A stretch of DNA of 6,924 bases from Thermoleophilia bacterium (GCA_017882555.1 JADGPH010000266.1:1-6924); one strand, 5' to 3'. Positions 1 to 5,304 are shown, numbered from the stretch's first letter. Numbers and translations are program-made. The notes: a model not told the origin generated them from the letters alone.

Positions 1-1
1 A

Positions 2-442
2 CTAGGCGCGCAGGATCGCCGGTGTGTCCTGCGTCTCCGATGTGTCGGTCTGCTCGTACTGCTCGCGCATGAGCGGGCTGGAGAGCAAGAAGTCGGCCGT
101 GGCACGATTGCAGGCAATCGGACAGTTGTGTACCACGGCGACGCGGAGCAACGCCTTCACGTCGACATCGTGCGCCTGCGGCTCGAGTGGGTCCCAGAAG
201 AAGAACACGACGTCCAAGCGACCCTCCGCGATCCCCGCGCCGACCTGCTGGTCCCCGCCAAGTGGCCCGCTGAGGAAGCGCTTGACCGGAAGACCGAGTT
301 CGCGCTCAACGAGCCCCCCGGTGGTGCCCGTGGCGTAGAGCTCATGTTGTGCAAGGGTCGCGCGGTTGAAGCGCACCCAGTCGAGTAGGTCCAACTTGCG
401 GTTGTCGTGGGCGATCAGCGCAATGTGTTTGCAGGAGTCCAT
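2..442 (-). CDS. mgsA: Methylglyoxal synthase
   Basis: This 146-residue protein should convert dihydroxyacetone phosphate to methylglyoxal and phosphate in the cytosol, a bypass of lower glycolysis that relieves sugar-phosphate build-up. The family signature is present throughout: KHIALIAHD near the N-terminus (D13), YATGTTG (36-42) and SGPLGGDQQVG (58-68) for phosphate binding, FFWDPL (81-86), HDVDVKALLR (91-100) and ACNRATADFLL near the C-terminus. D64, H91 and D94 align with E. coli catalytic D71, H98 and D101. Length is normal for the family (about 130-152 aa). The start is well supported by AGGAGG at 448-453, five bases upstream. The TAG stop is at 2-4, so the gene is complete. It is read in the same direction as the upstream LysR gene, but the 135-nt gap leaves room for its own promoter. 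Family identification is from recognised motifs; only regulation is uncertain. Confidence 0.97.
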   Translation of the reverse strand: MDSCKHIALIAHDNRKLDLLDWVRFNRATLAQHELYATGTTGGLVERELGLPVKRFLSGPLGGDQQVGAGIAEGRLDVVFFFWDPLEPQAHDVDVKALLRVAVVHNCPIACNRATADFLLSSPLMREQYEQTDTSETQDTPAILRA

Positions 443-489
443 ATGAACCTCCTCGGATGATTCCGAGATGACGGCCTCGAGTGTTCCTT

Positions 490-510
490 GCTCAGCGTGG
501 CACGCTCAGC
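490..510. repeat. Inverted repeat upstream of mgsA
   Basis: The core AGCGTG-G-CACGCT is a perfect 6+6 inverted repeat around one central base. Three further pairs (GCT/AGC) follow beyond a single C:C mismatch. It lies about 48-68 nt upstream of the mgsA start, between the LysR stop and mgsA. It could be an operator for a dimeric repressor or activator, or a small hairpin in the mgsA leader. No poly-T follows on either strand, so a terminator is less likely. Function is inferred from position only. Confidence 0.35.
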
Positions 511-577
511 CGCCATCAGGGTACTCGTCCTTGCCCTCGCGCGCCTCTCGGCGGGTCGATGTGTGACGCCCACGTCG

Positions 578-1591
578 TCATGGGCGGGTCGAGGGAGATG
601 CCGGCGAGGTGTGTGCCGAGGAGGAGCGTCGGACTTGCGCACCCCAGACGTTGGCGTCGGTGCCGGTCGCGAGGCGCAGTCCTGCGGGTCGCACGCCTGG
701 CCAGCCTGCATCGTGCAGCAGCGTGAATACCTCGGCGGCGAACGCCTTCGCCGAGGGCGGGCCCAACGCACCGGCCCGTTGGGCCAGACCGATCGTCCTC
801 ACCAGGCGCGGTTGGTCGACGCGAACGATGTGCAGGCCGGCCTCGTGGCTGGCGACAATGCTCGGGACAAGGGCAGCTCCGAGCCCCCTGGCGACCAGTG
901 CGAGTACGCCGCCGAGTTCGCCCCCATCACAGACGACGGTGGGTTCGAAGCCCGTGTGACGGCACGCGGCGAACAGGGTAGTGCGCAGGTTGTAGCCCTC
1001 GCGTGGAATCACCAGTGGGACGCCTTCGAGTTCCCTGATGCGAATGCGGCGACGCGCCGCGAACTGATGGCCCGCCCCGATCGCCAGGACGAGGTCCTCC
1101 TCGGCAAGGGGCACCGTCTCGATCACGCGGTGGCGCACGGGCAGGATGACCAGGGCCAGGTCGAGCTGATCCGCCTCGAGACGCGCCACGAGATCCTCGG
1201 ACCCGGCTTCGGCGAACTCCAGCGCTACCCGCGGATACCGGACGTGGAACGCGGTCAGCGCGGCCGGTAACAAGACGGTGCCGAGTGATGGGGTGGCGCC
1301 GACCCGGAGGGTGCCACCCTCCGGGCTCGTGAGTTCGTTGGCGGCCCTCCGGACTTGCTCGACATCCGAGAGCACTTGCCGGGCGAGCGGCAGCAGCGCC
1401 GCGCCCGCTTGGGTGAGTGCGACGCCTCGCGGCACCCGCTCAAACAGTGGTGTCCCGAGCTCCTGTTCGAGCCGCTTCAGTTGCGTGCTCAAGGACGGCT
1501 GGGCGAGATGCAACGCCGCCGCTGCCCGGGTGAGGTTGCCGTGTTCGGCGACCGCGACGAAATAGCCGAGCTGCTGGAGCGCGACACCCAT
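578..1591 (-). CDS. LysR-family transcriptional regulator
   Basis: This 337-residue protein is a LysR-type DNA-binding regulator. The winged helix-turn-helix occupies about residues 5-65, with the typical FVAVAEHGNLTRAAAALH and QPSLSTQLKRLEQELG motifs and LFERVPRGVALTQAG. A linker helix (about 66-90) leads to the effector-binding domain (about 93-300), which includes TLRVGATPSLG and GLGAALVPS. The inducer cannot be read from sequence. The last 35-40 residues form a Ser/Thr/Pro-rich tail beyond the usual family length of about 300, probably disordered. The ATG at 1589-1591 is chosen because the HTH begins directly after it. No Shine-Dalgarno precedes it, but a TANNNT -10 hexamer lies where a leaderless transcript would need it. 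The gene is divergent from the membrane-protein gene at 1714, and LysR proteins often control such neighbours; it may also act on mgsA downstream. Class is certain, targets are not. Confidence 0.93.
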   Translation of the reverse strand: MGVALQQLGYFVAVAEHGNLTRAAAALHLAQPSLSTQLKRLEQELGTPLFERVPRGVALTQAGAALLPLARQVLSDVEQVRRAANELTSPEGGTLRVGATPSLGTVLLPAALTAFHVRYPRVALEFAEAGSEDLVARLEADQLDLALVILPVRHRVIETVPLAEEDLVLAIGAGHQFAARRRIRIRELEGVPLVIPREGYNLRTTLFAACRHTGFEPTVVCDGGELGGVLALVARGLGAALVPSIVASHEAGLHIVRVDQPRLVRTIGLAQRAGALGPPSAKAFAAEVFTLLHDAGWPGVRPAGLRLATGTDANVWGAQVRRSSSAHTSPASPSTRP

Positions 1592-1604
1592 AGCTATAGA
1601 CTAT
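1590..1604. promoter_or_regulatory. Candidate LysR operator (T-N11-A box)
   Basis: ATAGCTATAGACTAT is an ATAG-N7-CTAT inverted repeat that fits the classic LysR T-N11-A pattern. An extra CTATAG palindrome is nested inside it. It overlaps the start codon of the LysR gene (1589-1591) and lies 110 nt from the divergent GTG at 1714. This suggests autorepression plus control of the divergent gene. The pattern is seen directly; binding is inference. Confidence 0.5.
1598..1603 (-). promoter_or_regulatory. Possible -10 element for leaderless LysR transcript
   Basis: Read on the minus strand, TAGTCT matches the actinobacterial TANNNT -10 pattern. It ends seven bases before the A of the LysR ATG, the expected spacing if transcription starts at the A itself. 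The lack of any Shine-Dalgarno in the preceding 20 bases agrees with a leaderless mRNA. No clear -35 hexamer was seen. Confidence 0.35.
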
Positions 1605-1702
1605 CGCATAAGCCCGAAACACGTATTGGACGCGAGCCCTCCGACGGAAGAAGATGCGGGGAAGATCGCCAGCGAGCTGCGGCGGTCGAGCGCACCAATC
1701 AC

Positions 1703-1709
1703 AAGGAGG
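1703..1709 (+). promoter_or_regulatory. Ribosome binding site fixing a GTG start
   Basis: AAGGAGG is a near-perfect Shine-Dalgarno, four bases before GTG at 1714-1716. It decides the start of the membrane protein in favour of this GTG over the in-frame ATG at 1654, which has no comparable site and would add 20 low-complexity residues. Confidence 0.75.
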
Positions 1710-1713
1710 GCCA

Positions 1714-2250
1714 GTGAATCCTTCACGGAAATTCATCGATTTTCTCGTAAGTTGGATGGGCATTGTTGCTGTTGTTGGGCTTCTTATCGGCGGGGGCCTT
1801 GCTCTTTGGGCCAATAGTTACACCAACGATCAAGTGCACAGTCAGATGGCGTCACAGCAGATCTTCTTTCCAAAGCCCGCTCGTTGGCCGCAGCTGGCCA
1901 GTGAGGCAGGCCAGCAGGTGCTGACCGGACAACAGGCCAAGGACTACGCGGACATCCAAATCCTGGGTGACATGAACGCCATGTCCGGTGGCCAGACCTA
2001 CGCACAGTTGTCGTCGAAATCGAGGGCCGACCCGACAAACACCAAGCTTGCAGACCTCGTCGCCACCGTCTTCAAGGGGACGACTCTGCGAGGACTGTTG
2101 CTGAACGCATATGCGTTCGGGACCATCGCGACCATCGCTGGGTGGTCGGCACTCGTCGCCTTCGTCGGTGCTGGCCTTCTGTTGATCTTGTCGATTCTCG
2201 GGTTCCTCCACGGGATGGGGAAGCTGCGCCTCCCTTCCGAAAAGGCCTGA
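1714..2250 (+). CDS. Two-helix membrane protein of unknown function
   Basis: The 178-residue product starts at GTG 1714. A short basic N-terminus (NPSRKF) precedes a first membrane helix at about residues 14-33. A hydrophilic region of about 90 residues (36-127) follows, with no recognised catalytic motif, then a hydrophobic stretch at about 135-165 and a short basic tail (KLRLPSEKA). N-terminus and tail inside with the loop outside is the simplest topology. The AKDYADI...GGQTYAQL...TLRGLLLNAYAFG pattern resembles actinobacterial membrane proteins that some databases name 'aromatic ring-opening dioxygenase LigA'. I see no dioxygenase feature and regard that name as a misannotation. The gene diverges from LysR and ends nine bases before a strong hairpin, so it is probably monocistronic. 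The first 70-80 bases are visibly richer in A/T than the neighbours, which may simply favour translation initiation. Gene call is firm; function is unknown. Confidence 0.85.
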   Translation: MNPSRKFIDFLVSWMGIVAVVGLLIGGGLALWANSYTNDQVHSQMASQQIFFPKPARWPQLASEAGQQVLTGQQAKDYADIQILGDMNAMSGGQTYAQLSSKSRADPTNTKLADLVATVFKGTTLRGLLLNAYAFGTIATIAGWSALVAFVGAGLLLILSILGFLHGMGKLRLPSEKA

Positions 2251-2258
2251 ACTGACTC

Positions 2259-2290
2259 CGGACTGGCGACTCACGCGAGTCGCCAGTCCG
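2259..2290 (+). terminator. Strong hairpin after membrane-protein gene
   Basis: Perfect 13-bp arms (CGGACTGGCGACT and its complement) enclose a 6-nt loop (CACGCG). The hairpin begins nine bases after the TGA of the upstream gene. The following bases (TTGATC) are not a U-tract, so it would be an actinobacterial-style hairpin terminator lacking poly-U. It lies between convergent genes and could stop transcription from both sides. Confidence 0.75.
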
Positions 2291-2485
2291 TTGATCAGGG
2301 CATGGGTCACGCCTCGACCACGCGCAGTGGCCATGGGAGACGCCGACCTCGCTCCGGTCGGGCCTCGGGATCTCCGAACCAACCTGTCGCGGTGCAGTCA
2401 TCCGACGTGACGCTCGCCCCCCCACGAGAGCGCCGCCGCGCCGCCGCATCGTGTTGTCGAAGTACGTGGCATTGCACGCCCATCG

Positions 2486-2842
2486 CTATCGACCCTCGGC
2501 GTGGCCCTGGATCGGTCGGATCTCGATCGGGAGCGTGGTCGCATTCGCGACCTTGCGGCCCCAGGCAATCGCGGCCGTGCGATCCTCGGCACGGATGAGA
2601 TAGAACCCGCCGACGTGCTCTTTGCTCTCGAGATACGGCCCGTCGGTGATGAGAGCCTCGTGATCGTGCACCCGCACGACGACGGCCATGCTCGGCGGAC
2701 AGAGTCCGTCCGAGAACACCCATGCACCCGCGGCCTTCATCTCCTGGTTGACGGCATTGACCTCGCGCATGATGCGCTCCATGTCCACTGATGGTGGGGG
2801 ATCGCCGTCCGGCTGGTAGATGCTCAGCAGATAGTGGTTCAT
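2486..2842 (-). CDS. DGPF-domain (YCII-related) protein, sigma-associated
   Basis: This 118-residue protein belongs to the YCII-related/DGPF family (small alpha/beta ferredoxin-like fold), commonly encoded beside ECF42 sigma factors; its biochemical role is not established. It opens with a beta strand (NHYLLSIY), then a helix around MERIMREVNAVNQEMKAAGAW. The signature ITDGPYLESKEHVGGFYLI lies at about 65-83, with DGPY in place of DGPF. The C-terminal IEIRPIQ resembles the relative encoded upstream of the sigma gene. The ATG at 2842 is chosen over one 13 codons upstream because AGGAGG at 2851-2856 lies eight bases before it and the domain begins there. It lies about 200 nt downstream of the sigma gene on the same strand but has its own candidate sigma promoter at 2895-2921. 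It converges with the membrane-protein gene. Confidence 0.92.
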   Translation of the reverse strand: MNHYLLSIYQPDGDPPPSVDMERIMREVNAVNQEMKAAGAWVFSDGLCPPSMAVVVRVHDHEALITDGPYLESKEHVGGFYLIRAEDRTAAIAWGRKVANATTLPIEIRPIQGHAEGR

Positions 2843-2894
2843 CTCGCGCGCCTCCTGTGTGCGTATGGGTATCGCACCCATATCTCATCATCGC

Positions 2895-2921
2895 AACGAA
2901 TGGATTCCGGGAAGATCGACA
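2895..2921 (-). promoter_or_regulatory. Candidate ECF42 promoter of the downstream DGPF gene
   Basis: On the minus strand, TGTCGA (2921-2916) is followed by a 17-nt spacer and CGTT (2898-2895). The -10 end lies 53 nt from the ATG at 2842. The same -35, spacer length and near-identical -10 precede the other DGPF gene. I recall TGTCGA and CG(A/T)C as the elements reported for ECF42 sigma factors; CGTT differs at the last base. Confidence 0.65.
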
Positions 2922-3042
2922 TGCGAAGCGGCTCCGGGGTGGGAACGTCCGGCGAAGGCCTTCGCGCCACGCACCGCCCGATGGGGGGTGCCGCGCGCTC
3001 GTGCGATGACGGTCGTGCAACATCGCGATGTGATTGTGACCC

Positions 3043-4254
3043 TCAGGTCGCCCCGATCCGCTGTGACAGGAACGATCGCTCGGCGGGGTTGGCAGTGAGC
3101 CGCAGTGCCGCGGCGTAGGCGCCGCGCGCGTCGGCGTCGCGGCCGAGTCGCCGGAGCAGATCGGCCCGTGTCGCGTGAAAGAGGTAGTAGCCGTCGAGGT
3201 CGAGGCCGTCGACGACGGCCAATGCTGTCTCGGCACCGTCGACTTCGGCCACTGCCACCGCCCGGTTGAGGGCGACGACCGGCGAGGCGGAGTGCACGAG
3301 CAGCTGATCGTAGAGTCTCACGATCTGACCCCAGTCCGTCTGGCCAGCGCTCGGTGCGTCGCTGTGGACCGCATTGATGGCGGCTTGGACCTGATACCGA
3401 CCCGGCATCCCGCGCCGTAGGCATGTACGCACCAGCGTCTGTCCTTCGTCGATCAGCCCCGCATCCCAGAGCGTCCGGTCCTGGTCGGCGAGCAGGACGA
3501 GTGATCCATCATGACCCGTCCGTGCTGGGCGACGCGAGTGCGTGAGCACAATCAGCGCGAGAAGCCCCCATGCTTCGGGCTCGTCGGGCATCAACTCCAC
3601 CAGGACGCGCGCCAGTCGAAGCGCCTCGGCGCAGAGGTCTTCCCGCATCAGACCATCACCTCCGGATGCGGTGTATCCCTCGTTGAAGACGAGGTAGATG
3701 ACATCCAGCACCGCGTTGAGCCGGTCAGGCAGGTCGGCCTCACTGGGAACCCGGTAGGGGACCCCGGCATCCCGGATTTTTCGCTTGGCGCGCACAATGC
3801 GCTGGGCCATCGTTGGCTCTGGGACGAGGAAGGCGCGCGCGACCTCAGGGGTGCGCAGCCCTCCAAGGAGCCGCAGCGTCAGCGCGACCTGGGCGCCTCG
3901 TCCCAACGCGGGGTGGCAACAGGTGAAGATCAGCCGGAGTCGGTCATCGGCCACCGGACCATCCGAATTGGAGGGAGCCTCACTGTCGTACAGCGCACCG
4001 GCTTGCGCCTGGCGGTCGTCGCGAGTTGCTTCACGTCGAATTCGGTCGATGCCGCGGTTGCGTGCCGTGACAGTGATCCACGCGCCCGGGTTTGGCGGGA
4101 GCCCGGTCTCAGGCCAGCGGGCAGCCGCGATCGTGAACGCGTCCTGGACCGCCTCCTCGGCGAGGTCGAGGTCGCCGAGGAAGCGGCTCAGGGTGGCCAC
4201 GCATCGGCCGTACTCCTGCCGGAACACACGCTCGATCTCCTGGGACGAGACCAT
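3043..4254 (-). CDS. ECF42-type RNA polymerase sigma factor with C-terminal extension
   Basis: This 403-residue sigma-70 family protein directs RNA polymerase to a dedicated promoter class. Region 2 spans about residues 10-75 (DLAEEAVQDAF, then the -10-recognising WITVTARNRGIDRIRR). Region 4 spans about 103-163 (CCHPAL, LRLLGGLRTPEVARAFLVPEPTMAQRIVRAKRKIR, the -35-binding helix-turn-helix). A long extension follows (about 175-403). It includes YLVFNEGYTASGGDG and LCAEALRLARVLVELMPDEPEAWGLLAL, and ends in TPR-like helical repeats (ALNRAVAVAEVDGAETAL, YYLFHATRADLLRRLGRDADARGAYAAAL). That architecture beside DGPF genes is the hallmark of the ECF42 group, which lacks a classical anti-sigma; none is seen here, and the extension is thought to control activity. 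The ATG at 4254 lies seven bases after the upstream DGPF stop with only a weak Shine-Dalgarno, so translational coupling is likely. Function in a particular stress is unknown. Confidence 0.94.
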   Translation of the reverse strand: MVSSQEIERVFRQEYGRCVATLSRFLGDLDLAEEAVQDAFTIAAARWPETGLPPNPGAWITVTARNRGIDRIRREATRDDRQAQAGALYDSEAPSNSDGPVADDRLRLIFTCCHPALGRGAQVALTLRLLGGLRTPEVARAFLVPEPTMAQRIVRAKRKIRDAGVPYRVPSEADLPDRLNAVLDVIYLVFNEGYTASGGDGLMREDLCAEALRLARVLVELMPDEPEAWGLLALIVLTHSRRPARTGHDGSLVLLADQDRTLWDAGLIDEGQTLVRTCLRRGMPGRYQVQAAINAVHSDAPSAGQTDWGQIVRLYDQLLVHSASPVVALNRAVAVAEVDGAETALAVVDGLDLDGYYLFHATRADLLRRLGRDADARGAYAAALRLTANPAERSFLSQRIGAT

Positions 4255-4261
4255 CTGTGGC

Positions 4262-4666
4262 CTAGTCGGTGGGTGCCTCTTGGAACGGACGGACCTCCAC
4301 GGGATTCCGACATGCCCGGGACCCCTTTGCTGCCCAGGCGAGCGCCGCGTCCAGGTCGGCTGCCGTGATGATCCAAAAGCCGCCGAGTTGCTCCTTTGTC
4401 TCGGCAAACGGGCCGTCGGTGATGAGTACCTCGCCGGCCTGGTTCCACACGACCGTGGCGGTGTCCGGCGGGTGAAGTCCTCCGGCGAACACCCAGGCGT
4501 CACTCGCCTGGAGCTCGTCGTTGAACACGCCCACGTCCGCGTAGATCCGTGTCATGGCTTCGGGCGTCGGAGGCTCCTGCCCCTCGACCATATGGACTGA
4601 AAGCAGGTATTGCTTGATGACGCGCTCCTCTCGGTGCGGACCGGTACCGCCCCGGCCCTCTACCAC
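4262..4666 (-). CDS. DGPF-domain (YCII-related) protein; start codon unclear
   Basis: A DGPF-family protein with the canonical signature ITDGPFAETKEQLGGFWII, encoded immediately upstream of the sigma gene (seven-base gap) and probably co-transcribed with it. The domain begins at KQYLLSVH, preceded by an ATC codon at 4618-4616. Starting there gives 118 residues, exactly the length of the second DGPF protein. GAGGAG lies six bases before the ATC. The coordinates given use the nearest canonical in-frame start, GTG at 4666 (134 residues), but that codon has no Shine-Dalgarno and lies at or before the expected transcription start of the candidate promoter at 4670-4696. An ATG further upstream (4697-4695) overlaps the -35 element. 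I think translation really begins at ATC 4618, or that the ATC is a sequence error for ATG. The family call is firm; its role with the sigma factor is inferred from context. Confidence 0.85.
   Translation of the reverse strand: MVEGRGGTGPHREERVIKQYLLSVHMVEGQEPPTPEAMTRIYADVGVFNDELQASDAWVFAGGLHPPDTATVVWNQAGEVLITDGPFAETKEQLGGFWIITAADLDAALAWAAKGSRACRNPVEVRPFQEAPTD
4616..4618 (-). other. Probable non-canonical ATC start codon
   Basis: The minus-strand context is GAGGAG-CGCGTC-ATC-AAG-CAA-TAC, directly parallel to the ATG-AAC-CAC-TAT start of the other DGPF gene. The distance from the end of the -10 motif to this codon is 52 nt, against 53 nt in the other gene. AUC can start translation weakly in bacteria, so this may lower expression of the protein and of the coupled sigma factor. 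A sequencing or assembly error is the main alternative. Confidence 0.5.
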
Positions 4667-4669
4667 AGC

Positions 4670-4696
4670 GACGAACGTCGCCCCCCCGAATCGACA
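4670..4696 (-). promoter_or_regulatory. Candidate ECF42 promoter of the DGPF-sigma operon
   Basis: On the minus strand, TGTCGA (4696-4691) is separated by exactly 17 nt from CGTC (4673-4670). The spacer contains a run of seven G and ends in TT, like the end of the spacer at 2895-2921. The elements match those I recall for ECF42 sigma factors, which implies that the encoded sigma factor activates its own operon. Transcription would start at about 4666-4660. Confidence 0.7.
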
Positions 4697-4706
4697 CATG
4701 AGCCAA

Positions 4707-4721
4707 GGATGTGCTCGGTGC
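4707..4721 (-). repeat. Copy 1 of a 15-base repeated motif
   Basis: Read on the minus strand this is GCACCGAGCACATCC, one base different from the two exact copies of GCGCCGAGCACATCC at 4953-4967 and 5267-5281 on the plus strand. It lies just upstream of the DGPF-sigma operon promoter. Confidence 0.35.
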
Positions 4722-4884
4722 CACCTGGCGTGCGCGCGGAGGGCGACCCCGCGACTGGAGGATGACACGCCCGCGTTCGGCTGGACACCGCGGTGCGGGG
4801 GGGCTTGTTAAGACGCGTTGCGATCCACGTGCCGGACACGCGCGCCCTGCCCCGACTCGGGCCCGAATCGGCGGGAGTGGCCCT

Positions 4885-4921
4885 TTGCCTGCGCCGGGAC
4901 TTGGGCTGCCTGCGCAGGCAA
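4885..4921. repeat. Inverted repeat with 10-bp arms
   Basis: TTGCCTGCGC (4885-4894) pairs perfectly with GCGCAGGCAA (4912-4921) across a 17-nt loop. The right side also contains a 14-base perfect palindrome, TGCCTGCGCAGGCA (4907-4920). As a result TGCCTGCGC also occurs as a direct repeat with a 21-base period, two helical turns. It could be an operator or a hairpin; no T-run follows. Confidence 0.45.
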
Positions 4922-4952
4922 CGACGGCGGGGCCGCATCGCATCCTCGCTCG

Positions 4953-4967
4953 GCGCCGAGCACATCC
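4953..4967 (+). repeat. Copy 2 of a 15-base repeated motif
   Basis: GCGCCGAGCACATCC is identical to 5267-5281, which lies inside the DUF1059 gene and encodes part of SAEHIL. This copy lies in non-coding DNA about 185 nt before that gene. Flanking bases are not clearly similar. Confidence 0.35.
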
Positions 4968-5049
4968 GCTCAGGACCGTTGTCGCCCATGGGCAGATGTG
5001 GGCGTTCGAACAGATACAGCCGTGGTCGTAACCCCCTCCCGCGATGGCC

Positions 5050-5079
5050 TTGACATGGCGCGAACGGCGGGCGGATACT
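5050..5079 (+). promoter_or_regulatory. Sigma-70-like promoter for the DUF1059 gene
   Basis: A perfect TTGACA (5050-5055) lies 18 bases upstream of GATACT (5074-5079), which matches TATAAT at four of six positions. Transcription would begin near 5086, leaving a leader of about 65 nt before the ATG at 5152. The promoter is distinct from the TGTCGA type used by the DGPF genes, so housekeeping expression is likely. Confidence 0.55.
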
Positions 5080-5151
5080 CGGGCGCGCCGACCTCCGAGC
5101 CGGAATATGGCCTGGGCCGGTGCCGCCACCCACCAATCACCGGAGATAGCG

Positions 5152-5304
5152 ATGGCAAAGGAAGTCACCTGCCCACCGTGCGGAGAGACGGTGCGGGCCG
5201 AGAATGACGAGGACCTGGTTCGCAAAGTTCAACAGCACGCCAAGGATGAGCACGGCACCGACCTCAGCGCCGAGCACATCCTGGCAAGTGCCCGCGCGGT
5301 CTAG
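5152..5304 (+). CDS. Small DUF1059-type putative metal-binding protein
   Basis: The 50-residue product begins MAKEVTCPPCGETVRAEND and continues with an amphipathic helix (EDLVRKVQQHAKDEHG) and SAEHILASARAV. C7 and C10 form CxxC, and H29 and H34 form HxxxxH, a pattern able to bind one zinc ion in a miniature C2H2-like fold. This matches the DUF1059 family in motif order and length (about 50-60 aa), whose function is unknown. The ATG at 5152 is chosen because GGAG at 5142-5145 precedes it and the family begins at this residue; an in-frame ATG at 5044 would add 36 residues unlike the family and would lie upstream of the promoter. It stands alone on its strand, between the 485-nt gap and a long hairpin. 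Confidence 0.88.
   Translation: MAKEVTCPPCGETVRAENDEDLVRKVQQHAKDEHGTDLSAEHILASARAV
5267..5281 (+). repeat. Copy 3 of a 15-base repeated motif (inside the DUF1059 gene)
   Basis: GCGCCGAGCACATCC here is coding sequence for the C-terminal helix. Its exact repeat at 4953-4967 and near-repeat at 4707-4721 lie in the intergenic DNA upstream, which raises the possibility of a decayed duplicate. Confidence 0.35.

Larger units (their letters stand above)
4697..5049. other. Intergenic stretch without a supported gene
   Basis: Between the divergent promoters of the DGPF-sigma operon (minus) and the small DUF1059 gene (plus) I find no reading frame with recognisable protein character. Open frames on both strands are Arg/Pro/Ser-rich, overlap one another and lack ribosome sites. 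The stretch holds an inverted repeat at 4885-4921 and two copies of a 15-base motif, at 4707-4721 (minus sense) and 4953-4967 (plus sense), described separately. No tRNA or known RNA fold was recognised. It may contain an untranslated RNA or a decayed gene. Confidence 0.55.

Noticed and set aside
140..167. TGTCGA-N18-CGTC on the minus strand inside mgsA
   Set aside because: It is inside coding sequence, has an 18-nt spacer rather than 17, and no gene start follows at the right distance.
488..1270. 260-codon plus-strand open frame opposite the LysR gene
   Set aside because: It lies almost wholly antisense to a clear LysR gene, has no domain character and reflects high-GC codon bias opening the complementary frame.
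2343..2361. Short 6-bp hairpin CCGACC/GGTCGG downstream of the DGPF gene
   Set aside because: Six base pairs with a 7-nt loop and no T-run is common by chance in GC-rich DNA; the perfect hairpin at 2259-2290 is a far better terminator candidate.
2455..2481. TGTCGA on the plus strand near the end of the DGPF gene (another at 5423-5428)
   Set aside because: Neither has a CG(A/T)C-like element 16-18 nt downstream, and neither is followed by a gene start.
3020..3031. 12-base palindrome ACATCGCGATGT after the sigma stop codon
   Set aside because: It has no loop, no extension and no T-run, so it is too weak to call as a terminator or operator.
2307..3236. 309-codon minus-strand open frame spanning the DGPF gene and its promoter
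   Set aside because: It overlaps the DGPF gene and the end of the sigma gene in another frame; composition is Arg/His/Ser-rich and no family is recognisable.
3511..4368. Long plus-strand open frames opposite the sigma factor (also 3785-4600)
   Set aside because: They are antisense to the ECF42-type sigma gene, overlap each other in different frames, and show no recognisable motif or ribosome site.
4255..4503. N-terminal extension of the sigma factor by 83 codons
   Set aside because: The extension overlaps the DGPF gene in another frame and is low-complexity; the ATG at 4254 begins right before sigma region 2.
4500..5225. 241-codon minus-strand open frame across the 485-nt gap
   Set aside because: It runs through the DUF1059 gene start, the sigma-type promoter and the DGPF start without any domain character or ribosome site.
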